A stretch of DNA of 64,000 nucleotides from Vibrio ulleungensis (lineage in GTDB: Bacteria; Pseudomonadota; Gammaproteobacteria; Enterobacterales; Vibrionaceae): NCBI RefSeq assembly GCF_016900875.1, contig NZ_JAFEUM010000004.1, positions 124,001 through 188,000 on the forward strand. The letters are read 5' to 3'. Below, piece by piece: positions 25,741 through 35,112 of the stretch (positions are counted from its first letter, which is position 1; every line of letters starts with the position of its first letter). The position numbers and the translations under genes are program-made. The notes under the pieces are model-generated. The model searched no databases and had not been told where the DNA came from. It saw nothing but the letters and a program-made list of their open reading frames with translations.

Positions 25741-28232
25741 TACAGCACCTCACTTTGTAGATTGGCAAGCAAGGGCCTCTTTGTCTGCTGCAACAGTGGA
25801 AAAAGCGTGGCACAAAAACTTGCCAATAATGTGATACCAATGGTCATCCCTACTTTTGGCCAATCCCACTCAAAAAATAGTGTCCAACCAAAGGCTTGAA
25901 GCGTGACATTTTCCGTCAGCAACATGCCTAGCACATAGCCTATTGGGATAGCCATTAAGCAAGTAAGTCCAACCAGCAAACCCATTTGTCCAATGAGCAT
26001 CATGCGCATCGAGCGCCTCTTAACCCCCAAGCAATAAAGCTTAGCTACAGACGAAACCCGCGATTGCCCAATCAGGTAGCAAGCGGTAAATAACCCTATT
26101 GCCGCGACCATCAATGTCAGGACGTTGAGCGCTTGCGTTATGGCAAACGTTCGCGAGAAGATCGAAATGGCCAGCTGCTTCAAATTTAGTTGATCGATCA
26201 TTTGATTATTGGAAAGACCTAAATCTTGGTTTAGCGCGAATTTTAACCTGGCTACATCGCCTTCCACACCCACACCTAGACTGCTCGGTACAGAGGTAAA
26301 TCCGTACTGACGCCATAATGACGGAGCAATGAGAACCTCGCCTTTGGGATTACCATAATCGTAGAAAATACCACTAACGGTGAGCGGAACCTCATTAAGA
26401 AAAGGAAGCGCCAGTTGATCGCCTACGGTTAAATTTAGTTTTACCGCCGTTGCCTCGCTAATAAACACGCTTTGGTTATCGTAAAAAGACTCCCACGCAT
26501 CCTTTTGCGAGGATCGAAACAACGTGGTTTCTGCCATCGTATATTGGTCCTTAGTACCAACATTTATGGGCAATCCGCGATAGTTAGTAAGTAGGTAGGT
26601 TTGTGTATAAACCTTAGACACCTGAGGGTGTGTCTCGAGGTACTCTAGCACGACAGTATGGTCTTGTTGCACTGAGCCAATATAGAGCTCCGCATGCAGA
26701 CGCCCATCGAGCCAGTTACGAAGTGTCGATTCAAAGCTTCCAACCAAGGTGTTAATCGCAATGTTTGAGCTCACCGCAATTAGCATCGCCATCATCGCAA
26801 GTGATAGCGGAGCAACCAGCTCTTTGGCCTCAGAAATGGCATAGGAGTTAAGTCCAGAAAAGCCGCGAGTTGCTAACCACTGCAAACTAATATGTAACAG
26901 CAATGGCAACGTTAGAGGTGCACCAATGACCATCAAACCAATACTAAATAACGTGACACGGTAGTGATCACTGATACTGATCCCAATAAGCGAACTAACC
27001 AGCAGTATCGAGCTAATACTAAACAGCCATTTAAATTGTGCAGAGCTCTCGCGAAACTGATAATAACCCACCGACCGAGACAGCGGAGTATTGATCATTT
27101 TTACAAATTGAGCGCTGCACGCCACTAATGCCGAAATCAAACTAAGCAACATCGCTTGGATGAACCAAGCGACCTTCCATTCACCTGGCAATAGCGTGGC
27201 GCTATAGAGCTGCTCTAAGGTGATCGCCACCAACGGATGTAACCAATGGCTTAACTGTAAGCCTAAAACAAAACCAATTGCCGAGCCCAGTACAACCAGC
27301 AGTGTGAGTTCGACCACTAATGCACTTAACAGCGTTTTCTTAGCTATGCCGACATGTTGCAACTGCATAAGCAGTCTGTCGCGTTTAAGTAGGCTATAAC
27401 GAACGCCGTTGTACGCAATAAACAGCCCGACTAAAAAAGCCAGCAAGCTCATAGCAGTAAGATTAAGGTGAAAGCTGTCGGTGAGCGCTTGAAGATCATT
27501 TCCGCTTTCATTGCGTTGTAGTGTTGCTTGTCCCTCAATCCACTTGTCAATTCCGCTGGGGAGCTGTGTCGTAAATAGCGCGATATAGCTGAGCTCTCCT
27601 TGCCTGTCTAATAATCGTTGGGCTAAGGATATGTCCATCAACAAACGATTACCCAATTCACTCGATTCTGGCAGCGTGACAACCTCAAATTCAATACCAT
27701 TGACTCGCCACTTACCTCTGCTCGCCAACTCTGCCTGACTGACTAAAACTACCGCCTCACCTGCAAGCATTTTTCCCAACGGTATTTGTTCTGACCAGGT
27801 ACGATTAAGGCCCGTTTGCACGTCGTCATTTGAATCTTGAGGTTGTAGACTGGTGAGAGCGGCTAATAGATCACTGCCTTGAATGGTCCAACGTTTGCCT
27901 TGGTCATCGGTGAGCACGCCTTCTATAACCGGTAGTGACAAACTCACACCTTGCTTTCGCAGCTTAAAGTACACCAATTCATCAAATGTTCTTTTTCCCG
28001 CCATAGGGAGCACTTGATAACTTGCTCGCGCACTTAACTGTTCGCTACTCTCGATGTAACTGCGCTTAGCATTGGCGTTAATGGCCTGAACACCGACAAA
28101 CAAAGTCACAGCAAGAGTAATTCCCAACAATATAGCACCCGCCTGTAATGGCGATTGACGATAGTGCCTAACGAAAATGAACAGTGTCGTTATGAATGAG
28201 CGAACTTTGCAAGTAGGAGCCTCATTTGACAT
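25740..28232 (-). CDS. ABC transporter permease, FtsX/MacB type
   Basis: Start set to ATG 28232 (MSNEAPTCKVR); the frame to 28280 would overlap the ATPase much more. About 830 residues with two FtsX modules: a helix and large periplasmic domain, three helices, then a second periplasmic domain and a final trio of helices (about 10 in all). GNRLLMDISLAQRLL-type MacB_PCD core is recognisable. Overlaps the ATPase by 11 bases and abuts the AttH-like gene. It probably extracts or moves a lipid or hydrophobic compound through the envelope with the neighbouring lipoprotein. Confidence 0.88.
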   Translation of the reverse strand: MSNEAPTCKVRSFITTLFIFVRHYRQSPLQAGAILLGITLAVTLFVGVQAINANAKRSYIESSEQLSARASYQVLPMAGKRTFDELVYFKLRKQGVSLSLPVIEGVLTDDQGKRWTIQGSDLLAALTSLQPQDSNDDVQTGLNRTWSEQIPLGKMLAGEAVVLVSQAELASRGKWRVNGIEFEVVTLPESSELGNRLLMDISLAQRLLDRQGELSYIALFTTQLPSGIDKWIEGQATLQRNESGNDLQALTDSFHLNLTAMSLLAFLVGLFIAYNGVRYSLLKRDRLLMQLQHVGIAKKTLLSALVVELTLLVVLGSAIGFVLGLQLSHWLHPLVAITLEQLYSATLLPGEWKVAWFIQAMLLSLISALVACSAQFVKMINTPLSRSVGYYQFRESSAQFKWLFSISSILLVSSLIGISISDHYRVTLFSIGLMVIGAPLTLPLLLHISLQWLATRGFSGLNSYAISEAKELVAPLSLAMMAMLIAVSSNIAINTLVGSFESTLRNWLDGRLHAELYIGSVQQDHTVVLEYLETHPQVSKVYTQTYLLTNYRGLPINVGTKDQYTMAETTLFRSSQKDAWESFYDNQSVFISEATAVKLNLTVGDQLALPFLNEVPLTVSGIFYDYGNPKGEVLIAPSLWRQYGFTSVPSSLGVGVEGDVARLKFALNQDLGLSNNQMIDQLNLKQLAISIFSRTFAITQALNVLTLMVAAIGLFTACYLIGQSRVSSVAKLYCLGVKRRSMRMMLIGQMGLLVGLTCLMAIPIGYVLGMLLTENVTLQAFGWTLFFEWDWPKVGMTIGITLLASFCATLFPLLQQTKRPLLANLQSEVL

Positions 28233-28929
28233 GCAGACTACCTTTGTCCAAGTGGTATTGCTGCTGCATAAAATCGGCACATTGTTGGCTATGAGTGACT
28301 AACAAAACCGCACTGTTAGACTGGTGTGCTAGGCCGCTAATGAGTGACATCACCTCTTGGCCGGATTGCTCATCTAAGTTACCTGTCGGCTCATCCGCCA
28401 AAAGCAGTGCCGGTTTATGAGACAGCGCTCGAGCGATTGCCACTCGTTGCTGCTGACCCCCAGACAAATTAGACACATGGCGATGCAGTAGCGTGTTTAA
28501 CCCTAGCTTGTCGCACAGATGATCACACCAATCGTCCCACTTTCGGCCATTTAGTTGCAACGAAAAAGCAATGTTTTGTTTTACGTTTAACGGGGTTAGC
28601 AGGTTGAACTGCTGAAAGATGACGCCCAAGTGACGCAGCCGAAAATCACTCCAGCGATCGTCATCCCACCGCTGCACTGATTGATTCAGTAATGTTAGCT
28701 CACCCGAGTCAATCGGCTCAAAGCCCGCGATGAGATTAAGTAAGGTGCTTTTACCACTGCCGCTCGCGCCCTTAAGCGCGACGCTTTGACCTTGAGATAG
28801 GCTAAAATCGACAGACTCAAGCACTTGATGACGTTGATCACCATCTTCAAATGCTTTGCTGACGTTTGATAAATTGGCAACAAAGGACTCGCTGGGTGAT
28901 TGGTGATCGTTTGGCTCATCGTGCAACAT
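28222..28929 (-). CDS. ABC transporter ATP-binding protein, LolD/MacB type
   Basis: 235 residues. Walker A KGASGSGKSTLLN (about residue 54), Q-loop IFQQFNLL, signature LSGGQQQRVAIARAL, Walker B LLLADEPTGNLD, H-loop VTHSQQCA. All catalytic motifs are intact. First gene of ATPase-permease-AttH operon, 11-base overlap with the permease. The set corresponds to AttE/AttF/AttG/AttH-type exporters. Confidence 0.93.
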   Translation of the reverse strand: MLHDEPNDHQSPSESFVANLSNVSKAFEDGDQRHQVLESVDFSLSQGQSVALKGASGSGKSTLLNLIAGFEPIDSGELTLLNQSVQRWDDDRWSDFRLRHLGVIFQQFNLLTPLNVKQNIAFSLQLNGRKWDDWCDHLCDKLGLNTLLHRHVSNLSGGQQQRVAIARALSHKPALLLADEPTGNLDEQSGQEVMSLISGLAHQSNSAVLLVTHSQQCADFMQQQYHLDKGSLHVK

Positions 28930-29007
28930 CTCATCTCCGCAAAGGCTTTCTGTATACGGTACTTTCTATAGCAACTATAGCGTATACGTTAACCAACTAT
29001 GATGAGA

Positions 29008-29898
29008 TTAGTTTTTGTTTTTCCAAAATAAATTAACTAATGCACCAGATACGATCAAACCGCCGCCTATGATTGTCCATATCGTTGGCAACTCTCCAAA
29101 TATCACCACACCCAATAATGCAGAGAATACAATTTGGATATATGAATACGCAGAGGCTTTGCCCGCAGCTTCCGTTTGCATCGCTTTGGTCAGACCTAAC
29201 TGTCCAACTTGAGTGAAGATTCCCACCAGCACTAGCATGAGAGTTATTAGGGCACTTGGCATCACAAAATCATCGCCAATGGCAAACAGTGATACTGGCA
29301 AGGCTACAAGTGGAAAGTAGAATATGATAACCGAAGGATCTTCGGTACGACTCAGTTTTCGAACAATTACATAAGCGACTGAGCTACCTAAAGCGCCCAA
29401 TAGCGCAACCCCTACGCTAAACAGGGGTAAGTCAGCGGCTATGCTACTATCCCAGTTAGGATAGACCATGACCGCGACACCAATAATAGATAAGCAAATC
29501 GACATGACTGTAGATGCCTGGATCGACTCTTTTAGAAATAGATAAGCGATCACTGCGGTAAACAGTGGATGAACATATTGCAAAATTGTCGCTTCAGCCA
29601 AGGGCAGCGTTGTCACCGCATAGTAGACACAAAACAAAGCCAATGTGCCCACCAAACCTCTCGTAAGCAGTAGCGGACGGTTGTTCCCCCACACTGACAA
29701 GCCTTTCCGTTTCACATCCATGTAACTCAAGATGAAAGAAACAAGAGCACGAGCCGCTACAATCTCAAAAACAGGGATGCCATATTCGCTGACGTATTTT
29801 ACCGTCGCAGACATAAGCGCAAACCCAAGTGCGGAGATCAACATATAATGAACGCCGCGCGGAACAAAAGCCGAGGCAACAGGTTTTGAGGGAGTCAT
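29008..29898 (-). CDS. DMT-superfamily transporter (EamA, two domains)
   Basis: 296 residues with ten predicted membrane helices in two EamA repeats (about 12-140 and 160-290). Conserved segments FEIVAARALVSFIL and LAEATILQYVHPLFTAVIAYLFL match RhaT/EamA family metabolite exporters. The second repeat carries YSYIQIVFSALLGVVIFGELPT. Substrate unknown. Upstream of this gene the region is shared with the divergent OmpA-like gene. Confidence 0.88.
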   Translation of the reverse strand: MTPSKPVASAFVPRGVHYMLISALGFALMSATVKYVSEYGIPVFEIVAARALVSFILSYMDVKRKGLSVWGNNRPLLLTRGLVGTLALFCVYYAVTTLPLAEATILQYVHPLFTAVIAYLFLKESIQASTVMSICLSIIGVAVMVYPNWDSSIAADLPLFSVGVALLGALGSSVAYVIVRKLSRTEDPSVIIFYFPLVALPVSLFAIGDDFVMPSALITLMLVLVGIFTQVGQLGLTKAMQTEAAGKASAYSYIQIVFSALLGVVIFGELPTIWTIIGGGLIVSGALVNLFWKNKN

Positions 29899-30221
29899 GA
29901 ATAAAAGCGTCTCGCAAAGTCGTACGTTTGTTAGCCAAAGCTGGCTAATTGAGAGAGGTTCATATTAGCACAGTGCGCTACGTCACACACATAAGTTGTC
30001 CTCGAACACTACTGCCCCCTTTTTTTAATTCCATCTAAGCCTATAAAAATAAAAAGATATTTATTATTGAGAACTTGAACCGTGCTTGTCACCCTAAATT
30101 AAAATGATTCTTATTTGTGCGATGTTAGTACATTAATTGCACTCTATTATGCTGAGCTCACATTTGCATATTAAAAACAGAAAACATAGAAGCATCGAAC
30201 TTTTATGTGTGGAGAAGAGTA
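29899..30221. promoter_or_regulatory. Divergent intergenic region DMT transporter / OmpA-like gene
   Basis: 323 bases without a gene and AT-rich. A weak Fur-like stretch (AAATGATTCTTATTT, near 30100-30116) can be seen but matches poorly. Nothing firm otherwise. Confidence 0.3.
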
Positions 30222-31328
30222 ATGGTTAGGTATTCACGTAAACAACTGTCTCATTTAGGGTTAATGTTTTTGACAGGAGCTGCGACTTTGTTGTCATTCC
30301 AAGGTGTAGCCAAAACAACACCACAAGATCATCCTGCCTTTGACCCTATGCCTGGCGCTGTCATTAAACATTATGATTCCGTGGATTATGAAGTCGCCAC
30401 GCTGATTTTAAGTAAACCTTACGAGAAAAATGATCGAGCCTACGCAGACGAGACACTCGACCTAGAAGGTAAGTTAACCCACATTCATTATGTTTTGCCT
30501 GAAAAGTACTCCAGTCTCCAAACGTTTCGAAATTATCAAAAACTTGCTGAACGACAAGGAATGGACGTTTTATATACTTGTGAACGAACGTGTTATAGAG
30601 GCAATCTCGGTGACTTTGATGAACTGATCCAAAATCATCGAGGTGTGTATTTAAACGGCAGTAAAGAGATTCAATATTTCGCGGCGCAAAAAGGTAACTT
30701 ATATCTTTCACTATTTGTCAATGTGATGAATCAGCGTACCCACGTTTGGCAATTTGTTGTCGAGTCTGGCGAAGTAAACGATGACCTCTTATCCCCAATG
30801 GCGTACGAGCTACAAGCAAGCGGTAGCATTGACCTCTATGGCATTTACTTTGACTCAGGTAAATCAACCTTAAAAGCGGAATCAAGCACTGAGCTGGCAG
30901 AGCTTGCTGAAGTGTTGCAGCAATTCCCAGACTTAAACATTGAAATCATTGGTCACACCGATAGCAATGGCTCAAGCTCAGCCAATCAAAAATTATCGTT
31001 AAAGCGCGCGCAAGCCGTAAGAAAGCAGCTTAATGTCCAACACGCTGTCGCCTCAAATCGTTTAGAAGCTGAGGGACTTGGCGAATCAATGCCGGTTGCG
31101 GATAACTCGACTAAGGAAGGACGTGCTCAAAATCGACGCGTTGAGATAGTGGCGATCAACCCAGAAGTCTTGTCACCTAGTACCGCCATTGTCCATCAAG
31201 ACTCAATTCCTAACAGTGCCGAGACGATACCTGAGGATAAAGAAGTCGAAGGTAACGAATTTGATGAATTAGTCGAGAATGTAGAGAAAGCGAGTAAGCT
31301 CGGGAACGCACTAAAAAGCTTCTTTTAG
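30222..31328 (+). CDS. OmpA-family outer-membrane protein with DUF4892-like N-terminal domain
   Basis: Start ATG 30222 (MVRYSRKQL) preceded by GGAGAAGAG, preferred to an upstream GTG. 368 residues: signal peptide ending around QGVAK, a DUF4892-like domain (DHPAFDPMPGAVIKHYDSVDYEVATLIL, to about residue 200), then an OmpA C-terminal peptidoglycan-binding domain with IYFDSGKSTLK, IEIIGHTDSNGSS, NQKLSLKRAQAVRKQL and GRAQNRRVEI. It probably links the outer membrane to peptidoglycan. A Cys pair in TCERTCYRG may form a disulfide. Confidence 0.87.
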   Translation: MVRYSRKQLSHLGLMFLTGAATLLSFQGVAKTTPQDHPAFDPMPGAVIKHYDSVDYEVATLILSKPYEKNDRAYADETLDLEGKLTHIHYVLPEKYSSLQTFRNYQKLAERQGMDVLYTCERTCYRGNLGDFDELIQNHRGVYLNGSKEIQYFAAQKGNLYLSLFVNVMNQRTHVWQFVVESGEVNDDLLSPMAYELQASGSIDLYGIYFDSGKSTLKAESSTELAELAEVLQQFPDLNIEIIGHTDSNGSSSANQKLSLKRAQAVRKQLNVQHAVASNRLEAEGLGESMPVADNSTKEGRAQNRRVEIVAINPEVLSPSTAIVHQDSIPNSAETIPEDKEVEGNEFDELVENVEKASKLGNALKSFF

Positions 31329-31330
31329 TC

Positions 31331-31370
31331 AGAGAGAAATGGGTAGCTTGAGCTACCCATTTCTCTATTT
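31331..31370. terminator. Hairpin between convergent genes (bidirectional terminator)
   Basis: A nearly 16-bp perfect stem (31333-31348 with 31351-31366) of the type AGAGAAATGGGTAGC paired to its complement. It separates the OmpA-like gene from the convergent EAL protein gene. The T-run after it on the plus strand is short, and none is clear on the minus strand. Confidence 0.7.
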
Positions 31371-33797
31371 GACGGTTTGTGGAAGCTCTGCAAGCAAAGC
31401 TTCCGCATCACTAACCTGTAACGGCTTCGAAAAAACATAACCTTGAGCCAAAAAGCACCCTTTAGACAGTAAGTAGCTCACTTGATCGTGCTCTTCAACA
31501 CCTTCCGCTAGCACTTTCATGCCCAGCGCCTGTCCCATAAGAATGATCGCATTTGCGATAGCATTGCTGTCAGTGTCATGTGGTGTATCCATAACAAACG
31601 AACGATCAATCTTGAGCTTATCGATGGGCAATTTTTTCAAATATGACATCGAAGAATACCCAGTACCAAAATCGTCTAAGGCAATTTGAATACCAAGTTG
31701 ATGCAAACCATTGAGGTCATCGATGATTTTTTCGGTATTGGTCGACGTAAAACTCTCGGTAACTTCTAGCTCTAAGTACTGCCCTGGTAATTGGTGCTTG
31801 AGCAATACCTGGTCAACCTGAGAAACAAAATCTTCATGCAGCATTTGACGGCCAGCAACGTTAACCGCGACGCGACCAAACTCATAGCCTTGTTCGAGCC
31901 ACATTTTCGCCTGTTTAACCGCTTCTTCAAGCACCCACAATCCAATAGGTACAATCAAACCAGAACTCTCAGCAATCGGTATAAACTCAGAAGGTGGAAT
32001 CAAACCGTGTTTTGGGTGATTCCAACGCAGCAGTGCTTCAAATCCAGACACCTTGTTGGTTTGCATATCAAATTGAGGCTGATACACCAAATGGAATTGG
32101 GAATCTTCAATCGCCTCAACCAGTGCACTTTGAATTCGCAATTGCGATACCGACCCTTGAAGTATCTCGGGATCATAAAATGCAAAGTCATTTCGACCAT
32201 TTTGCTTCGCAACAAACTTTGCCGAGTCCGCGTTTCTCATTAGCTCTGCCGGAGAAATTCCATCTTTTGGAAAGATCGCGATGCCGAAACTTGAGGTGAG
32301 TCGAATGGATTCGTGATTAAGCACCTGTACCGGTGACAGCAGCTTACTTTGAATCTCACTGATAACCTTTACGATACCTTCTCGCTCTGACAGTCCTGGG
32401 AGCAATACCATAAACTCATCACCACTGACTCTAGCAGTATAGCTACCAGCGGGTGTGGCCTTTTTAATACGACTTGCGACCTCTTGCAAGACCAAGTCAC
32501 CACCAGCATGTCCTATTAGATCATTAACAAGCTTAAAGTTGTCCAAATCTAATTGAATCAGCGTGAACAGATTATTGTGCGCGTGATACTGTTCGATGCA
32601 CAGTTCAATCAACTCAATGAGCTTGTTTCGATTGGGTAAAGACGTCACAGGGTCGACTTCTACAAGGTGTTTAAGCCTTTTTTCGTCTTCCTTACGCTGT
32701 GAAACATCTTCAAACACACACAAAAAATGAGGAGGCTGAGAGCTATCTTTATGGCTAATCAAGTTAATGGTGGTTTGTTGATAATAGATTGTGCCGTCCT
32801 TACGACGGTTAATAAACTCTCCTTGCCACGTCCCTTTACCATTCAATGTGGTCCACATTCTTCGATAGAATGCGTCGTCGTGGTGTCCTGACGCTAAGAT
32901 GCGTGGATTAAGACCGATGACATTATCAACGGTATACCCAGTAATCTCGCTAAATGCAGCATTCACGTCAATGATACGATTTTTGCTGTCGGTGATCATT
33001 AGCGCTTCTTTGGTTTTATCCAATAAAGAGCGTGCCATATCCAGTTTATCGAGAGCAAACTTACGCTCAGAGACATTACGCGTCATGCCTACGACACCAA
33101 GTAATTGTCCATGACTGTCTTTAATCGGCGCTTTTATTGTTTCCAACCAATTGGGATCATTGCCATTTTCTGATCGGTAACACTCATCAACCACCATCTG
33201 TTCGTCGCGATCTACAACCATTTTGTCCATACGCAAAAACGTTTCGACAACACTCTCATCGAACACTTCATGGTCTTGCTTACCAATGATTTCTTCTACT
33301 GGGAGCCCCCATGCGTCTTCAACAGCATTGTTGCAGTAGGTGTACTCACCCTGATTATTTTTGATCCAGACGTGATCATTAAGGCTGTTAATAAAGTCGA
33401 TGAGATCAACTTCTGGCTCATTTTCTTGACTGGTACAAAAACTGATCTCGATGGTGGAAATGAGTTTATCTAAGCCAATTCGCTGAGAGTTATTGAGCGG
33501 TTCTTCCGAGGAAACGGCTAAATCAATCTTTGCTCCACATGGCGCAATCGTTTGCAGAACACTAACAAAAGAAAGGTGTTCGGTGGGAGCATTAGTTAAT
33601 GGTGCAGGAAAATCCTTTGCAAATTGTTGCAATAGGCTTTGTATGTATTGGCCGTTGGAACTGTCCAACTGCACGGGAGCATTATTTTTATAGGAAACGA
33701 AGACTGCGATTGTTGTTTGAGTCAAAGTCTCACTATGTATTATATATTTTAGCCATTGTCTGAGCGTTGATCGAGAAACCGAAAAACTGTTCATCAT
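31365..33797 (-). CDS. PAS-PAS-GGDEF-EAL protein, probable c-di-GMP phosphodiesterase
   Basis: 810 residues, no membrane helix. N-terminal region (1-130) unassigned; two PAS domains (about 135-250 and 262-385; DHVWIKNNQGEYTYCNNAV, ALMITDSKNRIIDVNAAF); GGDEF domain with SGDEF in place of GGDEF, so probably inactive or GTP-sensing; EAL domain with EALLRW, LEVTES, LDDFGTGYSS, KIDRSFV, AEGVEE and a conserved late Gln (LAQGYVFSKP). The EAL residues that bind metal are present, so it should hydrolyse c-di-GMP. PAS ligand (haem, flavin, other) cannot be read from the sequence. Confidence 0.92.
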   Translation of the reverse strand: MMNSFSVSRSTLRQWLKYIIHSETLTQTTIAVFVSYKNNAPVQLDSSNGQYIQSLLQQFAKDFPAPLTNAPTEHLSFVSVLQTIAPCGAKIDLAVSSEEPLNNSQRIGLDKLISTIEISFCTSQENEPEVDLIDFINSLNDHVWIKNNQGEYTYCNNAVEDAWGLPVEEIIGKQDHEVFDESVVETFLRMDKMVVDRDEQMVVDECYRSENGNDPNWLETIKAPIKDSHGQLLGVVGMTRNVSERKFALDKLDMARSLLDKTKEALMITDSKNRIIDVNAAFSEITGYTVDNVIGLNPRILASGHHDDAFYRRMWTTLNGKGTWQGEFINRRKDGTIYYQQTTINLISHKDSSQPPHFLCVFEDVSQRKEDEKRLKHLVEVDPVTSLPNRNKLIELIELCIEQYHAHNNLFTLIQLDLDNFKLVNDLIGHAGGDLVLQEVASRIKKATPAGSYTARVSGDEFMVLLPGLSEREGIVKVISEIQSKLLSPVQVLNHESIRLTSSFGIAIFPKDGISPAELMRNADSAKFVAKQNGRNDFAFYDPEILQGSVSQLRIQSALVEAIEDSQFHLVYQPQFDMQTNKVSGFEALLRWNHPKHGLIPPSEFIPIAESSGLIVPIGLWVLEEAVKQAKMWLEQGYEFGRVAVNVAGRQMLHEDFVSQVDQVLLKHQLPGQYLELEVTESFTSTNTEKIIDDLNGLHQLGIQIALDDFGTGYSSMSYLKKLPIDKLKIDRSFVMDTPHDTDSNAIANAIILMGQALGMKVLAEGVEEHDQVSYLLSKGCFLAQGYVFSKPLQVSDAEALLAELPQTVK

Positions 33798-34249
33798 TTA
33801 TACTTCTAATTATTTATAGTGAGTAACACAGCACCCTTCGACTGGGCTCAGCGTCCTTGAATTCCATGCTGAAAACTGCAGTTAACTAAGTGGAACTTCC
33901 TCACCACGAATAAAGCTATTACTCTATAGTTTCGCGGGGATATTACTCTCAATAGCAGATTTTTCAATCAATAAAGTATCGAAACTGAACAAAATCTTGA
34001 AAGTTTTGCGACGGCTGCCACAAGCGCTAACCACACTTTTACCATCACACATGCTGTTAAGTTAACACTTTATCTCTGTGATCTGCAATTCTGACATAAC
34101 AGTTTGTTTCAGAAATGTATCGCCGTCACTATGAACAAACGGATATTAGCACTCAAATTTTTGACCAACTTGGTGCAATTGCACTCTTAACTGTAAGGCA
34201 AAGTCACCAGCAAGCCAATCAAACTCCTATAAAAACAATAACTTAATTA
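33798..34249. promoter_or_regulatory. Intergenic region upstream of the unrecognised 34300 gene
   Basis: About 450 bases, AT-rich, no credible gene. It holds an NtrC-like site (34161-34177) and overlapping perfect palindrome GTGCAATTGCAC (34173-34184), described separately. It must also contain the promoter of the EAL gene on the left. Confidence 0.5.
34161..34184 (+). promoter_or_regulatory. NtrC-like site upstream of the 34300 gene
   Basis: TTGACCAACTTGGTGCA (34161-34177) matches the strong NtrC site TGCACCAAAATGGTGCA at 13 of 17 positions. Its centre is about 107 bases before the predicted sigma-54 start, close to where NtrC binds at glnA. The perfect palindrome GTGCAATTGCAC (34173-34184) overlaps it. 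Confidence 0.55.
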
Positions 34250-34265
34250 TGGCACAGCTTATGCT
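34250..34265 (+). promoter_or_regulatory. Sigma-54 promoter of the unrecognised 34300 gene
   Basis: TGGCACAGCTTATGCT: -24 TGGCAC is exact and -12 is ATGCT, with GG-N10-GC spacing. Predicted start near 34276, 24 bases before the ATG, with GAGGAG RBS between. Confidence 0.78.
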
Positions 34266-34299
34266 ACCCATTAAGTAGTAGTAAAAACGAGGAGTTATT

Positions 34300-35112
34300 A
34301 TGAGTTTTATCGTTACAGGAAACTTAAGCCAATTATTTAACGGAATTAGCCCACATCAATTGTTTGACGGACATTCAACCCTGAAACGCTCTCAACAGCG
34401 CATTGATGACTTACTCGGATGCATCGATTTGACCCGCAAGTTACGTGCATTGTGTGTGAGACCCCAACAAAATGCGAGTCAACAATCTAAATTGATTCAA
34501 CAAGCTGGCAAAGAGCTTATTCATCATACCCAACGCATGTGTCGTGACAGGCAGTTAACATCACTGAGCGAGCGCAGAATGTTAAAACAAGAAGTTGAAG
34601 CGCTTGTCTTTAGCATCTCAGACAACACCCTTGCCTCTAATCTTATTCAGCACGGTCGCATTATCCGTAGCATGATCTATCTACTTGATAAGCAGATCGT
34701 TCAGTTTATGAGCCAATCTGGCAAACTATTTCTTGTCGGCGATTATAACGAAAAATGGATGCGAGTGATGTCTGCCATCGAAGCATTAACGCAATATCGA
34801 ATCGCGCTTAGCGATAGTAATGGCATCAGTCTGCTGCGTGTCACTGGACGAGGACTGGTATTGCAAAATAAGCTTCGAGAGGTCAATGACATTCACAAGC
34901 TCACTAAGTTTGACCAAACCAATGTTCTCGGGAAACTGGATGAGGTTAATCATTATCACGGTCTTGAGGGTAACGAGGATGAGATTGCGGTGCAACTCTA
35001 CAAACTTTCCAGCCAGATCTCAGCCATTACCTTAGAGGTCTATCGCGAAATCATTGTTGAAACATGCGAGTTGATCTGGACAAGCGACAGCCGTGAATGG
35101 ATTGACGCATAG
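34300..35112 (+). CDS. Unrecognised helical cytoplasmic protein, sigma-54 controlled
   Basis: 270 residues, no signal peptide or membrane helix. I do not recognise a family. It is rich in long amphipathic helices: segments at about 20-75, 80-145 and 155-205, and an acidic C-terminal half with LYKLSSQISAITLEVYREIIVE. Some features (helical bundles, internal SLLRVTGRGLVLQNKL segment) are reminiscent of nitrate-sensing NIT bundles, but I cannot support that. Strong RBS GAGGAG five bases before ATG. The promoter has a sigma-54 element and an NtrC-like site, so it should be made under nitrogen limitation. It stands alone, followed by 517 bases with no gene. Confidence 0.75.
   Translation: MSFIVTGNLSQLFNGISPHQLFDGHSTLKRSQQRIDDLLGCIDLTRKLRALCVRPQQNASQQSKLIQQAGKELIHHTQRMCRDRQLTSLSERRMLKQEVEALVFSISDNTLASNLIQHGRIIRSMIYLLDKQIVQFMSQSGKLFLVGDYNEKWMRVMSAIEALTQYRIALSDSNGISLLRVTGRGLVLQNKLREVNDIHKLTKFDQTNVLGKLDEVNHYHGLEGNEDEIAVQLYKLSSQISAITLEVYREIIVETCELIWTSDSREWIDA

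Noticed and set aside
30100..30116. Fur box before the OmpA-like gene
   Set aside because: Only partial match to the Fur consensus and no iron-related genes nearby.
31791..32243. 150-codon plus-strand frame inside the PAS-GGDEF-EAL gene
   Set aside because: Antisense shadow of a conserved EAL domain; basic, low-complexity composition.
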